Shown: positions 23,601 through 36,162 of the stretch, piece by piece
Numbering within the stretch: the first letter of the stretch is position 1
How the letters are laid out: each line of letters begins with the position of its first letter
NCBI GenBank assembly: GCA_021432605.1
Contig: MU271148.1
Coordinates: forward strand, 2,239,362-2,303,361
Reading direction: 5' to 3'
Length of the DNA stretch: 64,000 nt
DNA from: Coniochaeta sp. PMI_546
Taxonomy: Eukaryota > Ascomycota > Sordariomycetes > Coniochaetales > Coniochaetaceae
Translations under genes and position numbers: made by a program
Notes under the pieces: generated by a model
Seen by the model: only the letters and a program-made list of their open reading frames with translations
Databases searched by the model: none
What the model was told of the DNA's origin: nothing

Positions 23601-24076
23601 AAGAAAGACAGTCGGTGCCGTGCCGCTGTTAGCGCAGAGGCGTATATCGAATCCTTCCTCGTGTCAATTGTCTCGTCCTTAGATAACTGCGCTGCGGAAT
23701 GACGGGGAATGACGAATGACAACGCAAACCGCCGTCATCGCATAAACACTTTATGCCATGGGGTCAGTCAGCACAGTGGACGTCTTGCGTATTAAGCAGA
23801 GGTAAGCATAAGGTACCTTGGTGACAAGGGCGGATTAACGGTAAGCCGGGTTTCAGACTTTCAGAAGCATGGAATCTCTACGAAGTATTCCGTACGAAGG
23901 TGCTATGCCAAAAGCTACGATGGGCGAGGTTGGAGCAGCACAAAATCAATTTCCAACGCACCCTGTACAGCTAGCAGGATATCTAGTTCACTTGCACAAC
24001 CCGCAAGTCATTCAGGCACCCCAACACCGTGTCATCCTCCCCGCGTCTATAATGCAGAAGATACCCCAGCCGACAA

Positions 24077-26741
24077 CTAAACCCTAGGGTTGTTCCTCTG
24101 TATCTGCTCACCCAGCTGCTCCGCAAACCACTGACCGGGCTCGGAGCCGGCAAGTCTGGCCGACTCGGCGATTGTGAGCACCGTCTTGATGCCCACGCCG
24201 ACCTGCTGCGAGTTACTGTACTCCTGGATCGTGTTGAGCGCCTCGTTGATGTCGGCCGGCGAGTCGAACGCGTTCGCCTCCTTCAGCACGTTGGACAGCT
24301 CGTGGAGGTCGCGGACCGCGGGGACGGGTATCTCGCGGTCGAAGGCGGACGTCATGTCCAGCTGCTCGATGACGCTGCGTTGCGAGGTTGTTGCTAGGAT
24401 CAGGAGGCGGTGGCCCTGCGTTTTTGTTAGTAAGAGTATGAGACATAATTGGAGTATTGTTTGTCGAGAGCACATACCTTTGGTGGCGGAGCTTGTAACA
24501 AGGTAAGCAGCGCCTGTAGTATCGTGTTGGACAACCGCGGCCCGACCGGATTCCACTCAATCAAACGCTCAATATTGTCCAGAATCAAGATGCTCAGAGG
24601 CGACTTGTATGCATCCGTAAAGACCTTGTGCAGGTGATCCTTCTTGCCGACCTCGTCTCGGAAGCCGACCAGGGCTTGTGGCGTAACTAGCTTGATGAAC
24701 GGAAACTCGGATTTCATAGCAATGTGCGCCGCCAATGCCGTTTTTCCGGACCCGGGAGGCCCGTGGAAAAGAACTGACATGCGCTTGAGACGCTCTGCCT
24801 GCCTGACGTTCTCGACATACGTCATGCCGTTGCTGATGATTGTCTGGACGAGCGGACTGAAGTGCACAATTCCATACATGATGGCCTCGTCCAGCTCCTC
24901 GTCCGACACACCGAAGGCGGGTTTGACTTCGGCAAGGGCATTGAAGAAGTCCTCGCGGTTGACCTTCATGTTGGACACGTCCTCGCTGACGCCCGCCATG
25001 GTGCCGACTTTAATGTGCCGGTTGAAGGCAAACGAGGTTGCAGACTTGACCAGACCGGCTATCTCGGCGCCAGAGAAGTTCTTTGTCAAGGCAGCCAGTT
25101 CGGCAATGTCGACGTCCTCTTGCATGACCTTGTTCTCCTTCATCTTGGCGGTGTGGATTTTGAGAATCTGCTGCCTTCCGAACTCGTCGGGGAGACTGAT
25201 CTCGATCTGTACCTCGAGACGACCCGGCCGCAGCAGCGCATCATCAATCATATCCTTACGGTTCGTCATTCCTATTAGAAGGATGTTGTTGAGTTGGTCC
25301 ACGCCGTCAAGCTTCGACAGCAACTGGTTGACCACGCTGTCTCCTACACCTGTACCGCCGCCAGCCCCGGAACCTCTCTGTTTGCAAACAGCATCCAGTT
25401 CGTCGAATATGATGATGTGGAGTCCACTCTCGTCACCTTTCTCCTTGTACTCCTTCTCGGCGTCGGCGAACAGCTTTCGGATGTTCTCTTCGGACTGACC
25501 GACAAACTTGTTCAGTACCTCGGGGCCGTTGATGATCTTGGGTTCCCGGGCATTCAGCATCTTGCCGATTTGTCTAGCTATCAGCGTCTTTCCTGTCCCT
25601 GGAGGACCGTAGAGCAGCATGCCCTTGACGTGCATAATGCCGAGCTTTTCAATGAGACCTGGTGGGAAGATGCGCGAGGCGAAAGCTCGTCGAAAGATGG
25701 TGCTGAACTCGCTGTCGAGACCACCGATACCCATGTCCTCGAACTTGAAGTCAGGGGCAATGATGGCGTTCGCGGCCGCCCGCTTCGTGGAGCCCTTCAG
25801 CTTTATGGGAGATGAAGCGTCCTTATAGAAGCTGATGCTAGTCTGATTCGTAAGAATACCCCTTGCTCCTCCATCACTGCGCGTCGGTGCGTCTCCCGGC
25901 TTCGTAAGGTCGACTAAGGTTATAGTCTTGACCTTGATGAGCAAGGGGATGTTGCTGACGTCCATGAGGATCCTCTGGCCAGGGGAGAATATCTGGTTCT
26001 GGAAATTTCCAATAAATATTTCCGCCAGCTTGTCCTGGTCATACTGAGTATCTGAGATCTTCTTCGTCGAGGCGAACCCGATCTCGACGTCCATAGAACC
26101 GACATAGGGTGGGCTACCTGTGCGGAAGGGGTCGAAGACCTCTCCTATGATCTCGTCCAGCATACCGATGCCGCACCATGTACGCTGGGGATCTGACATG
26201 CTTATGCAGTTATCTGGAAATCCCGGAGTCGGCCTGGCTGTCACGACGTAGTCTCCACTCATCATACTCCCGGTGAGTCGAATGTAGATATCGGTGCCAT
26301 CGCGGCTCGGTGGGAAGTCGTTCGGCGACACGGCGCAACTGCGTCATCATGTCAGCTATTTTCCAACGCCTCACCAACCAAGCATAGAGTAACTTACACA
26401 TTGCCAAAGATGTACCTGTCCTGCAGGGTCTTGTCTTGGAGCTTCATAAGGCGGAGGGGCACCTGACGGCTGCGCGATGGAGTCGGAGGCGGTTTCTCGG
26501 CGTAGCCGCTGGGTGTTCTCTGATGCGGCGGAGGGGCCGACGGCGTTCCATAGTTCCCATATCCGCCTGGACTATCGTAGCCCGGCCGGGGAGGCATTGC
26601 CGGTGAGGGTTGTTGGCGAGGGCCGCCGTAGGCACCTCCGTCAGGTGGCGGACCGCCGGGGTTCCGCTGCACCTGTCGGCCTGGAAGGCCGGGAGCACGT
26701 TGTTGCCCTCTGGAGGAAAATAGACTGTTTCTTTGGTCCAT
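24077..26741 (-). CDS. SEC18: Vesicle-fusing ATPase Sec18/NSF
   Basis: Hexameric AAA ATPase that disassembles SNARE complexes after membrane fusion, acting with alpha-SNAP (Sec17). Three exons (26398-26741, 24478-26338, 24077-24415) give 847 residues. The first about 90 residues are Pro/Gly-rich and probably disordered. The N domain follows (VCAVSPNDFPPSRDGTDIYIRL spans the first junction). D1 has Walker A GPPGTGKT near residue 360 and Walker B IIIFDELDA. Its second region of homology includes MTNRKDMIDDALLRPGRLE. D2 has GPPGSGKT and a degenerate Walker B, ILILDNIE, as in NSF, where D2 mainly drives hexamer formation. The last intron has a TACTAAC-type branch site and a CGCAG acceptor. The ATG at 26741 follows an in-frame run without an obvious better start; the true N-terminus could be a little further upstream. 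Confidence 0.95.
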
Positions 26742-29688
26742 TTTGGGCTGTTTTTCTTCGGGCGCTGCGGTTGAAGATTCTGAGTGAGAGGACACTTCAC
26801 GCTTTGATGCGACGGTCACCGTTGAGTGATGGTCCAGATGTGCCAAGACCCGGTGGGGTCGACCCCCGAAACCACTGAAACGGGTCACAGCTTTCTGATT
26901 CAGGCTGCCCCTGGAGAAATGATTGCTGAGTCAGCTTTGTCATTGCTATATGGAAGCTTCCTGTCTTTGCTCAAAACATGATGGTAAGCTTTCGCATCCT
27001 AATGTAACTAACTGGATACACGGCTCAAGAAAAACATCTCCGCTTGTTTCTCATTTTGGACCTCTGGAGAACAGCCTGGCCATGATTAACTTAGATATCG
27101 TAATGCTGTCGTCAACGGACTGTGAACTGGCCTTTCTGATGTGTTGACGCAGTCCCACCAAGTTAGAGGTTAGACTTCATGTTGGTGCCTATCAAACAGC
27201 CAAGATAGGCTTCACCCTCTTCAGCATTGTATAGTCGATCTTGACATCCTTCAAGTGGTCCTCTACCAGGTGCAATACGTGCATGCTCGGGAGCCTAAAA
27301 TGTGACCACGTGCTTGGTCGATCGAAGAGGCCACGCATCATGATGTGTGCAGTTTGTTCAACGCCTTCTTAAACTTCTCGAACTGAATCATGTCAAGTTA
27401 CAGCCTTCCCTCTTATTAGACGCTGCGGACTCGATTTATGACAGGGCTTTGCACACTTAGTACATCCAGCTTTGGTACCTAAGTCAAACTCATAGCTCCT
27501 AATGTGACCCTAGGCAGCGGAATGGGCTTTGCGCCATCACAAACTGCCCTTTTGTCAACGTGTGAACAGCATTACCGATGGCCAAACGGCACATATTTCT
27601 TTACACAAGCGGTGTCCCCGTATCAGACACAGACGAGAGGCGCTTTCCGTGAGTTTTCTCCAACAGGACTCTTCACGTCAAACATCATATGTCTGAAAAG
27701 AGCTGCTAGTCCATTCACGAGTGATACCCATGTTGACACGCTGCTGGTTACTATAACTGACTATAAAGAAATCGCTCTGGCAGACCTCTTCGTGCCGGTG
27801 CAAACCCTTTTCAAGGCATGACACGGGACTTGCAACATCGTTCAAGTGCCCTTTCCAACGATGGAGGAACTAGTATTTGTGACAGACTTCGATCTCTTCC
27901 GTCGGTACATCCCTAGCACCCATTCCCAGCTCTCCTTACACCATCTACCCACCCATAGTGCCTAACGATGGCTTCTAATGATCTTAGTCTCGACCCAAGT
28001 CACCAAAGGTCTTTAGGACTTCTCTCCCGCCATATTAGTGGGCTGATGTCTACCTCGAGTCTCCTCTTTTCCAGATGGGGATATCACACTCTACCATGAA
28101 CAGGCGCGATTGTCGCAATGAAAAAACCAGAAAAGAATGTAACAAAAGTAGTACGCCTTGATCCGGAGCCACGGAAAGGGAAGGCTTCTGGAAGGTTTTC
28201 ACGGGGACAGGAGGCTCGATGATTTGAGGTCTAAATTCGCCACATTGTCCGGATCCGTAGTAGTACATGCATACATATCTCAGCAAGTGTAGAAGAGAAT
28301 GTCGTGAACCACTCGGATTTGTTGTTGGACCGTGCCGATCGAGGACGGGGTCGACGAAACGCCTTTCTTGGCGTGGGTAAGGTGCGCCGGGCGATCATAT
28401 GGAGGCTGTGCAAGGGTCACGTTCCTTGCAAAAGACCAAGCTAGGGTCAATGACTGGTTCGAGGGGTCATCGATGGCATCTGCATGCAGCTAGATTAAAT
28501 ACACGTAGCTAGTGCGACATATATCAGAGGTCGCTGGGTATGTGCACGGGAATCTTAGTATCGGGTCGTCATCTGGGAACAGAGCTCCTGTTCAGCAATA
28601 GGTAGGAAGCAACATAACAAGCTGGGCGGGTGAACGATTGAGCTAGTCCGTCTATGAACAGTAGAGTCGACCGCAGAATCGACGACACGCCACCATCAGG
28701 GTACCCGTACACCCTCTCTTTTCGGGGCACATTCCGTGTCATCATTGGTGAGAAGCTAGCCTGCGAGAGTCGATTGGAGCAACGGCTGCTCAAGATGTTG
28801 CAGTCCAGGCAGATGGCGAATGGTTCGGAATATCGGCACTGCTGATGCGTCTTATGATCATCGGCGTAGCATCCCCCTCTCTCAGATATCTTGCGCAGTA
28901 GGCAGGGCAGGTCAGCGACTCGATAGGATCTCCGTCTGTAGTGTATACGTAAGGTACTTAGCCGCTTGGCCCCAATCCCCATCGCAGGGAATAGGAAGGG
29001 ATTAGCACTTTATGATGCTTTAGGATTGGGGCTTTGGAGCGGCAAAGCCAGAGTTGCCCTTCACAAAAAACCGCCAACGGTCATTCCGGCGAGGCTTTCT
29101 GCTGCAATTCTTCAGTTTTAGAGACCACCTTCCTGTTTGAATCAAAGCTTTAGAGGTGGAACTTTCTCCTCCTCATCACCGTATTTCGTATTCCGTTGGT
29201 TCCTCCCTCAAGGCAGCGCTATTCATCAAAAGAAGAATTCCGCCCAGCGACCATCAATCTACGATGCAGTAAGATATGGGCCCACCTCCACACACTGCGC
29301 CTCCACTGTCCCCGCTTCCGACCATAGCTCGATCCCTGCAAGGCTTGAGCTTCCTGTCTGGGTAGTGACCCTGCCAAGGTGTTAGCATTGCATAGTAATC
29401 TGGGTGATCATCATAACAGCTCGGTAAGTCGGTACCTGTAATCAATGGGAGCTTGGGCTTGCACTCACACCATTTGGAAACACTCCAACACCTCACCACT
29501 CGCTTCATTGAAACAGTTCAAATAACCTGACATCCCCATCTTCGTCAAAGACAGATTTTCTTGCAACGTTTTTCAAATCGGTTTGTCTACTACGCGCAAC
29601 TGTTCGAGCTTTCCGACTCATCGTTGTTCCATTACAACCTCGACCATTAACGAACATACACTGCGAATCAACCCAATAAACCACAACA
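26742..29688. other. 2.9-kb gene-poor divergent intergenic region
   Basis: Lies between the divergent SEC18 and stomatin-family starts and must contain both promoters. I found no supported gene. Short frames on either strand show no domain and no splice-consistent model. Confidence 0.5.
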
Positions 29689-30932
29689 ATGGATCCAAGT
29701 GAGAGCTCATCGGCCAAGGGCAAGACCCAGGACACGAATGGCGGATTTCGTCCCCAGGCGCCCATGGCAGCCGTCGTCCCGCCGCGCCAAGAAGACCTTC
29801 AAAGGAGCTACGCGGCCATAGTCAGCAACGACGCCGACGCGAAGGGATGGTACGGCGGTATGATCAACGCCCTAGGCACCATCATCGGTACCATGGGCGC
29901 CATCCCGTGCTGCGTGTGCTGTCCCAACCCGTACAAGAGCGTCGGCCAGGGCAACGTCGGCCTGGTGACCAAGTTTGGCAAGTTCTACAAGGCCGTTGAC
30001 CCGGGCCTCGTCAAGGTCAACCCGCTCAGTGAGCGTCTGATCCAGGTGGTAAGAGATATATCTGTCTGAAAGTCTCGATTGTATATGAAGATGCTAAAGT
30101 CAAAATCAGGATGTCAAGATCCAGATCGTTGAGGTGCCCAAACAGACCTGCATGACCAAGGATAACGTGTCTGTTCACCTCACTTCGGTGCTCTACTATC
30201 ATATTGTTGAGCCACATCGGGCAGCTTTTGGTATTTCCAATGTTCGCCAGGCTCTCATCGAGCGTACACAGACCACACTCCGCCACGTCGTTGGCGCCCG
30301 TGTCCTGCAGGACGTCATTGAGCGACGCGAGGAGATCGCCTCGAGCATCGCGGAGATAATCGAAGACGTGGCTGCTGGCTGGGGTGTTGCGGTGGAGAGC
30401 ATGCTCATCAAGGACATCATCTTCAGCACGGAGCTGCAGGAGTCTCTGTCCATGGCTGCCCAGAGCAAGCGTATCGGAGAGAGCAAGATCATCACCGCGA
30501 AGGCAGAGGTACGTCCATGCAGCTACCCATCTCGCGTGATAGCATGAATGCTGATATACTTTTGAACTAGGTCGAATCCGCCAAGCTGATGCGCAAAGCT
30601 GCTGACATCCTGTCGTCCGCCCCTGGTAAGTAATGGATCAATCTCCATAACCTGAAGCGAACTTTTAAACTAATATTTGGAAACTAGCAATGCAAATACG
30701 CTATCTTGAGGCTATGACAAGCATGGCCAAAACAGCAGGCAGCAAGGTCATCTTCCTGCCGGCCGCTAATCAGACCATGCCCGGCACGGCCGCATTCAAC
30801 GCGGCCATGAACAACGCCGAGCCGCTGGACGCCAGCAGCTCAAAGCAGCCTGACACGACCTTCAGCGAGTTTGCGGGCCAGGACCAGGGCTTCCAGCAGG
30901 CTATCAACGCACGTGTTATTGAGAATATTTGA
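29689..30932 (+). CDS. Stomatin-family SPFH/Band 7 membrane protein
   Basis: Stomatin-like scaffold protein expected to insert as a hairpin and oligomerise in membrane microdomains; the role in this organism is inferred. Four exons (29689-30048, 30110-30508, 30571-30625, 30688-30932) give 352 residues. After a polar N-terminus comes a short hydrophobic segment (about residues 55-75: MINALGTIIGTMGAIPCCVCC) whose cysteine cluster could be palmitoylated, as in stomatins. The SPFH domain follows (VGQGNVGLVTKFGKFY, DVKIQIVEVPKQTCMTKDNV, SVLYYHIVEPHRAAFGI, QTTLRHVVGARVLQDV). The C-terminal helix EVESAKLMRKAADILSSAPA matches the stomatin oligomerisation region. The tail is Ala/Asn-rich. Intron donors GTAAGA, GTACGT and GTAAGT support the model. 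Confidence 0.92.
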
Positions 30933-32216
30933 TCTCTCTTGAGCGGAAAATTGCGAGACTCGCGTAATCGACCTGGTCTCAGCAGATGTCATTTTTAAGT
31001 GCGGTGTATTGGACGACGTCTGCACGACGCAGAAGCGCCTAAGTATAAGCGCGGTGATTCTAAATCTGACGAGGCAAGGGATAGCCCTGTAATGAACGGA
31101 CATCCGAAGGGCTTTTGGTAGGAATGGCTTTTGTTTCGGGATACCTTTTTCTCTTTTTCCTTTTTCTGTTTGCGTGTTGATTACGTAGTGATACCAAACT
31201 CAGTCGTTGCTTTTCACTTATAGCTAGGACGTCGTTCAGGATGATATGCATGCATACTACTGTTAACGCTTTGATCGGTTCATCGTCTTATCCATTTAAC
31301 GTGTAAACCGTTGATCCTTGGTCCGTGAAGGTTAAGAGTCAAAGTTTTCACCATTCGGTATAGGAGGGTTCGAGTAGGCAAAACGGTTAGTATTACACCC
31401 GAGGCACCTGTGATCGACCCATGTGTTTACTAACTATCAAAAAGAGCGAGAGGGAGGCTGAGCCGTCTACTCACGGTAAAGGACAGGAGTAATTTCACGT
31501 CAGGATGTATTTCTAGGAGTATAAGCCTCTGACTAGGCCGAGGTTCCGGCGAGATCACTTGCTGACCATAAGAAGAGAATGTGGAGCGCTGATACGACAT
31601 CCAAGTTGTGTTGAGGAACACAAGTTTCGACAAACAGACCCAACCTCCCACATAACGAGAAAGTTTATAACTCCAATTCGAGAATATTGGCAGGTTGAGG
31701 CCTAGGCTATATTCTCGTTTCGCGATACACTCGACTAAGTCCGGAACATGCTTGCATATCCCTCCAACATCTCGACATTGACAGTCAAGCTCGCTCAGAG
31801 TTGGTACCCCGACAACAGAAGCAAGCACGCAAGCCCCAAAGACAGGATTTCGCTGAGCTTACTGGGACAGTGGTGGAAGTATTTGATGCCTGGCGCTTGA
31901 CAAACACTGGCTCTTGTGCGCGTGGCTGTGTTCGACGGTGGTAGGTGCCAACACCGGAGGCCGCAGATCATGACCACGCCTTTGCGAAAAGCACTTCGCC
32001 TGACCAAGCCAGTTGCCATCCGGAACTTAGCCACTCTGTTCTGTTCTTCCCGGAATCGGGAGTAAGGGGAGTATCATTGCAAATGTAGTATCTCCTGGTA
32101 CGGCAATCATGTTCGGTCCGATGCCCGATAAACTAAATTCTATGTCTACGAATATCTCTAAGCCATAACATTGCAGTGTCCAATAATTAGAATGAAGCGA
32201 TCTGGTTGGGGTCCTA
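30933..32216. other. Gene-poor region
   Basis: About 1.3 kb downstream of the stomatin-family gene. A CTTTTTCTCTTTTTCC pyrimidine tract lies near 31147-31167. Minus-strand frames at 31430-31828 and 31795-32034 are open but match nothing I know and have no supporting splice structure. Confidence 0.4.
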
Positions 32217-33403
32217 TCACCCTGACCCATGGTCCTCTGGTCGATGATCTGCAGCTTGCCATTTCTGCCTCACCCATCTAGGAGGGAACGCTGCCGCATC
32301 CCGCCCATTGAGAGTCGTAGAGAAATCAGTTCCCAGTCCTGTGTTGCCTCCCACAAGGGCTACCCATCGCTAGTCCTCCACATGTCCGCATCCTCCCACT
32401 CCAGGGTAATCTACGATCGCGAGTCGCCAGCCATCGACTTCCGGGCTGAACCATACCTGTCTTGGGGCCAGGTGGGACTCCTCTCCATGGGCATAACCTA
32501 GAGTTGACGATAACTCACCCTGTCCGTCCTGCCATCATAGAATGCCTCGCGTACTTCGGCACGTTCGACTGCGGTGGTGTAGTCAGTCAAGCAGATGGTG
32601 CAGAAACTCAGCTCATCCCGACATGTCCGGAAAGACAATCTGGCTCTTGCCTTTTTCTCCCCTTCGTCCTGCCAAATCCCTCATCGCCTGCAAGATCCGC
32701 AGCTAGCGGTATTACCCTCCGCAATCCTTTGCCGTAATCCCAGTCTTTACATGCATGCAGACACGGTACAGCCCTGCCTTGTAGAGCGCCTCTCGCAGAT
32801 TCTTGTCTGTCCCTTCTATCGTGTGCGTAACTCGCAAAAAGAGGTCGTCGCCGATGATCCAGGCGGACAGTTGCTGCTGCCACATGAGTTCACCAACGGT
32901 GCTGTACGTCCATATTAGCACGCCGCTGCTCTCCAAGTCAAGGCTCTCCAAAGGGAATCCTTTGGAGCACCGTAAAGGTGGCGATTCGTCACAAGGCGCG
33001 CGTGAGCGAAGGAACCGCACATAGAGTTCCGCTTTAGCAACTACTTTCAAGGTAGAAACATAGTAGGACTCGACACGTACACATGATACGGAGACGTACC
33101 CGAGCTAAAGAGCTGCCGTGAATGTCTGGTATCCTCGAGTAGCGTATGCTTGATTCTTACAGGATTCCACCATTGTGGGAAGCTATGGAGTTGGCAGCAC
33201 ATGGAGCAGTAAAAGTACATTGCGCTAAGGTCCTTCTCGAGCAGGAGCAATAGTTTACTTCGACACTGGTGGTTCCTCAGCTCTGCCATGTCGCTCCGCA
33301 AAATGTGGAAGAGAGGTTTGCATTTTAATGAAAGTGCTAGGATGCACTCGGTAGTTGAAGAAAGATGGTCCGCAATGGCCATGAGCAACTCAACAGGCAG
33401 ATT
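32217..33403 (-). pseudogene. Fungal-specific F-box-like protein gene, probably decayed
   Basis: Several coding-like blocks line up on the minus strand. The first, at 33047-33403, has LPVELLMAIADHL at its start, reminiscent of F-box-like openings in fungal proteins, then KLLLLLEKDLSAMYFYCSMCC and a DTRHSRQLF block. It could join through a 40-nt GTACGT-to-TAG intron (33041-33080) in matching phase to KAELYVRFL ... GFPLESL, then LSAWIIGDDLFLRVTHTI and YRVCMHV. Further on, FCTICLTDYTTAVERAEV at about 32560-32630 gives a Cys-x2-Cys motif, and PPRWVRQKWQAAD appears near 32240. The blocks keep a sensible order but need at least two frame changes or very short introns to join. No start codon precedes the first block, because a TGA lies directly upstream at 33404-33406. 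I infer a decayed or heavily spliced member of a fungal-specific family of unknown function. Confidence 0.42.
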
Positions 33404-34172
33404 TCAAAGCGGCGACACAGGGGCATGCCTAAGGTAACGAGAGTATAGTTGGCTTATTGCCTTGATAGACGACAACAGAGCAATCGTACAGCTTGTCAGA
33501 CTGTGATGATACGCATCTACTCGAGTACAGATGTAAAGAGGGCGCGCAGGCACTTGTGGAATAGAGAAATGAGCGAAAGAGATCGGATACATCGTTTTCC
33601 GAACGCCACGTCCGACATATATCGATTAGTATCAGTTGAAGCGTCAGACACAAACCTAGTAAGCCCTTTGGGGTTTCAGTCTGTGGAAAACACGGTTCCA
33701 GGATCGTGAACTTGCATAGGCAAGGTACCTTACATCTAAACCTAGGTTTTCCTAGCAAGAACCGAGATGATAGTGCCTAATGCGACACGGTCGAGTATGT
33801 ACAGTTCACATCATTCGCTCGATAAAGACGCTCTTCGGCAACAAATGTCTCTTCTTTTCCCTCACAGAATACGGATTCCTGCTCTCGTAGAGACCGGTTC
33901 CGAGGCCCTGTGAGCGAACAGGAATGAGCTGTGCGCAATATGTGCATGACTAGCCACGTCTTGATACTAATTTGCCTTCTAGCTTACCGATCTTGCACTT
34001 CGTCCCGGACTCTACATTTCGTCCCAGGCTCTAAGATCGAAGTCTCGGATATCACATTTTGCTCATATATGAGATGCACAGCCCCAAGTGCACATGAATC
34101 TTTGATGCACGTCTGTCAGTCGGTCGGCTGGGCAAACTCGTAGTACACTTTCTCCACGACAGACGAGCCTAC
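33404..34172. other. Intergenic
   Basis: 769 bp between the decayed minus-strand gene and the SPB4 stop. I see nothing supportable in it. Confidence 0.4.
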
Positions 34173-36162
34173 CTAATCATCGAACCCGCCGAACTCGTCA
34201 TCCCCTCCCGCCCCAGCGGCAGCCTTGGCCGCAGCCTGATTCTTCCTCCTAATCTCCTCGATCATTTGCTCCAACTTCTTCTGCTCCTCCTTCTCTAGCT
34301 CGGTCATTGTGCCCTGCCGCTCCGCCTCCTTCCTCCTCCTCTTCTTCTCCCGTCTGACCACCTTCGTCTCCTCCTTCTCGTGCTTGCCACTCCAAGCCTC
34401 GTTGCGCTTCCTCTTCTGCTCCTCCTGCTCGGCACGGGTACCGTCACCCTTCTCGCCGGAGCTGGCGGCCTTGGCCGCCTTCCACTCGGCCAGTTCGGCT
34501 AGTCTCTTTGTCTCCCTGACCTTGTCTTTGAATGCAACGTTCTCAATGACGATACCAAGACCAAGCGAGCGGTCGATGTCCAGTCCCCTCAGCTCCGGCA
34601 TCTTGGGTAGTTCTAGCAGACCCCAGCCATGGGCTAGATCCACCCAGTCGAGGTCCTGCACGCGAAAGATACTGCTTGCGCGATGCTCGATGTAACTGCG
34701 GACCCAAGATACGAAACCTCGGGTGCCGTTGAGGAATATCTCTCTGTCTGCCAGGGCTAGCTGCCGGATCTTCTCCGTCGCCTTCGCGGCATCCTCGTCC
34801 GTAACGGCGATGACAGGGTCAGATAACGGCGTGATAGGCGTCTTCCGCACGTCCAGGAACGCGACGTAGCCCTCCTCCTTGGGCTGCAAGAACACGACAG
34901 CCAGCCCTCGTCGGCCTGCACGACCCGCTCGTCCGCAGCGGTGGATGAAGTTCTTCGTGTCAGACGGGGGGTCGATCTGCACCACGAGATCGACTTGCGG
35001 GATATCGAGGCCGCGGGCCGCCACGTCAGTGGTGAGGAGAATGGTAGGCGATGTAGCAGAGAGAAACTTTGCAAAGTTCCGCTCGCGGACTTGCGGTTCG
35101 AGCTTTCCGTGGAGGGCGACGAGGGAGAATCCGGGTGGTAAGACGGCTTGGAGGACGCGGGAGAAGTACTTGACTGCGAAGCAGGTAGAGAAGAAGACGA
35201 TGGTACGCTGAGGCCGGGAGTTGAGTTTGTCCAGGAGCTGGCAGAAGGCCGCTATCTTGTGGCTGGCTGGGGTGATGTGGTAGGTCATTTGCAGACTCGC
35301 GGGGGTCTTCTTGTCGATTATCTCACCGCCTTTGAGACTCTTGACGCGAACTGTTATCTTATGCGGATACAGCATGCCGACACGTATGATTTCTTGTACT
35401 GCGTCACTCACGCTGGCCGAGAAGAGACCTGTTCGCCTTGTCTTGGGGAGGAAGCCGAGGATTCTCGAGAGACTCTCCTTGAATCCCATGTCCAGTAGCC
35501 GGTCCGCCTCGTCGAGGACGAGACACTCAAAGGTGCCAGACGGTGTCTTGACGTGTGGTGAAGAGAGGAGCTCGGATAACCGGCCAGGTGTGGCAATGAT
35601 GAGGTTGGGCGATAACCGGAGGAAGGTCCGCAGATCATCGGCGGCCTTGATGGTACCACCAACGCAGAGCTGGGGTACGACCACGACATCAGCAGTCTCT
35701 GGGCGCTTCTCATCGTTACGAGCGTACGGAAGCAGATCGGCGGATTCCCTATGGAAGGCAAGCAGGTCGACGAGGACCTTGTGTATTTGAGTGGCCAGCT
35801 CGCGGGTGGGAGATATGACGATAGCCTTGACATGGTTTCGTTTGGTCGGCTCATCAGCTCTGAGCAAGCGCTCGACAATTGGTATGAGGTAAGCGAGAGT
35901 CTTGCCACTACCGGTTACGGCCTACGTAAAAGAAGTCCGGGTCAGTATAGTTTTCATGAAAGTCGTACGGTTTACTTCATCAACGTACCTCGACGACGAC
36001 ATCCTTGTTGCCACGGAAGAAGTCGAATGTGGCCTTTTGGACAGGAGTGGCCTGCTGATAGCCCATAGACGTTACTGCATCTAGAATCCATTCTGCTAGT
36101 GGAGGCGTTAGAGCATCCCACGCTCGGGGAGCTTTCTTGGTGACAGCAGCGTTGGGAGCCAT
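34173..36162 (-). CDS. SPB4: ATP-dependent RNA helicase Spb4 (DEAD-box, 60S biogenesis)
   Basis: DEAD-box helicase acting in nucleolar and nucleoplasmic 60S pre-ribosomes during 27S rRNA processing. Two exons, 35989-36162 and 34173-35921, give 640 residues. The Q motif is in exon 1 ([21 protein letters not shown]) and the intron falls just before motif I, which opens exon 2 as AVTGSGKT. Other motifs: [17 protein letters not shown] in [16 protein letters not shown] in [20 protein letters not shown] and [13 protein letters not shown]. The C-terminal extension is lysine/glutamate-rich with a coiled-coil look and ends DDEFGGFDD, as in Spb4/DDX55. The start at 36162 sits in the context GCCATGGC. 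It diverges from the DGK1-type gene across about 1 kb. Confidence 0.96.

Larger units (their letters stand above)
19457..24076. other. 4.6-kb gene-free region
   Basis: No gene, tRNA or mobile element is supported here. It must include the LTE1 promoter at its left end. Visible structure: imperfect GCAGGCATG/GCAAGCAAGCAGGC repeats at about 20122-20158, a G-rich stretch at 20190-20205, and a 10-bp inverted repeat at 20653-20685. Short open frames on both strands look random and none resembles a known protein. Confidence 0.5.

Noticed and set aside
24644-25498. Plus-strand 284-codon open frame opposite SEC18
   Set aside because: Antisense of the conserved AAA domains; Ser/Arg/Leu-rich composition is that expected from reversing such codons.
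28440-28480. Possible tRNA B box (GGTTCGAGGGG)
   Set aside because: T-arm pairing fails and no A box or acceptor stem lies at the right distance.
31430-32034. Overlapping minus-strand open frames downstream of the stomatin gene
   Set aside because: Long enough to consider, but no domain, no start context and no splice continuity between them.
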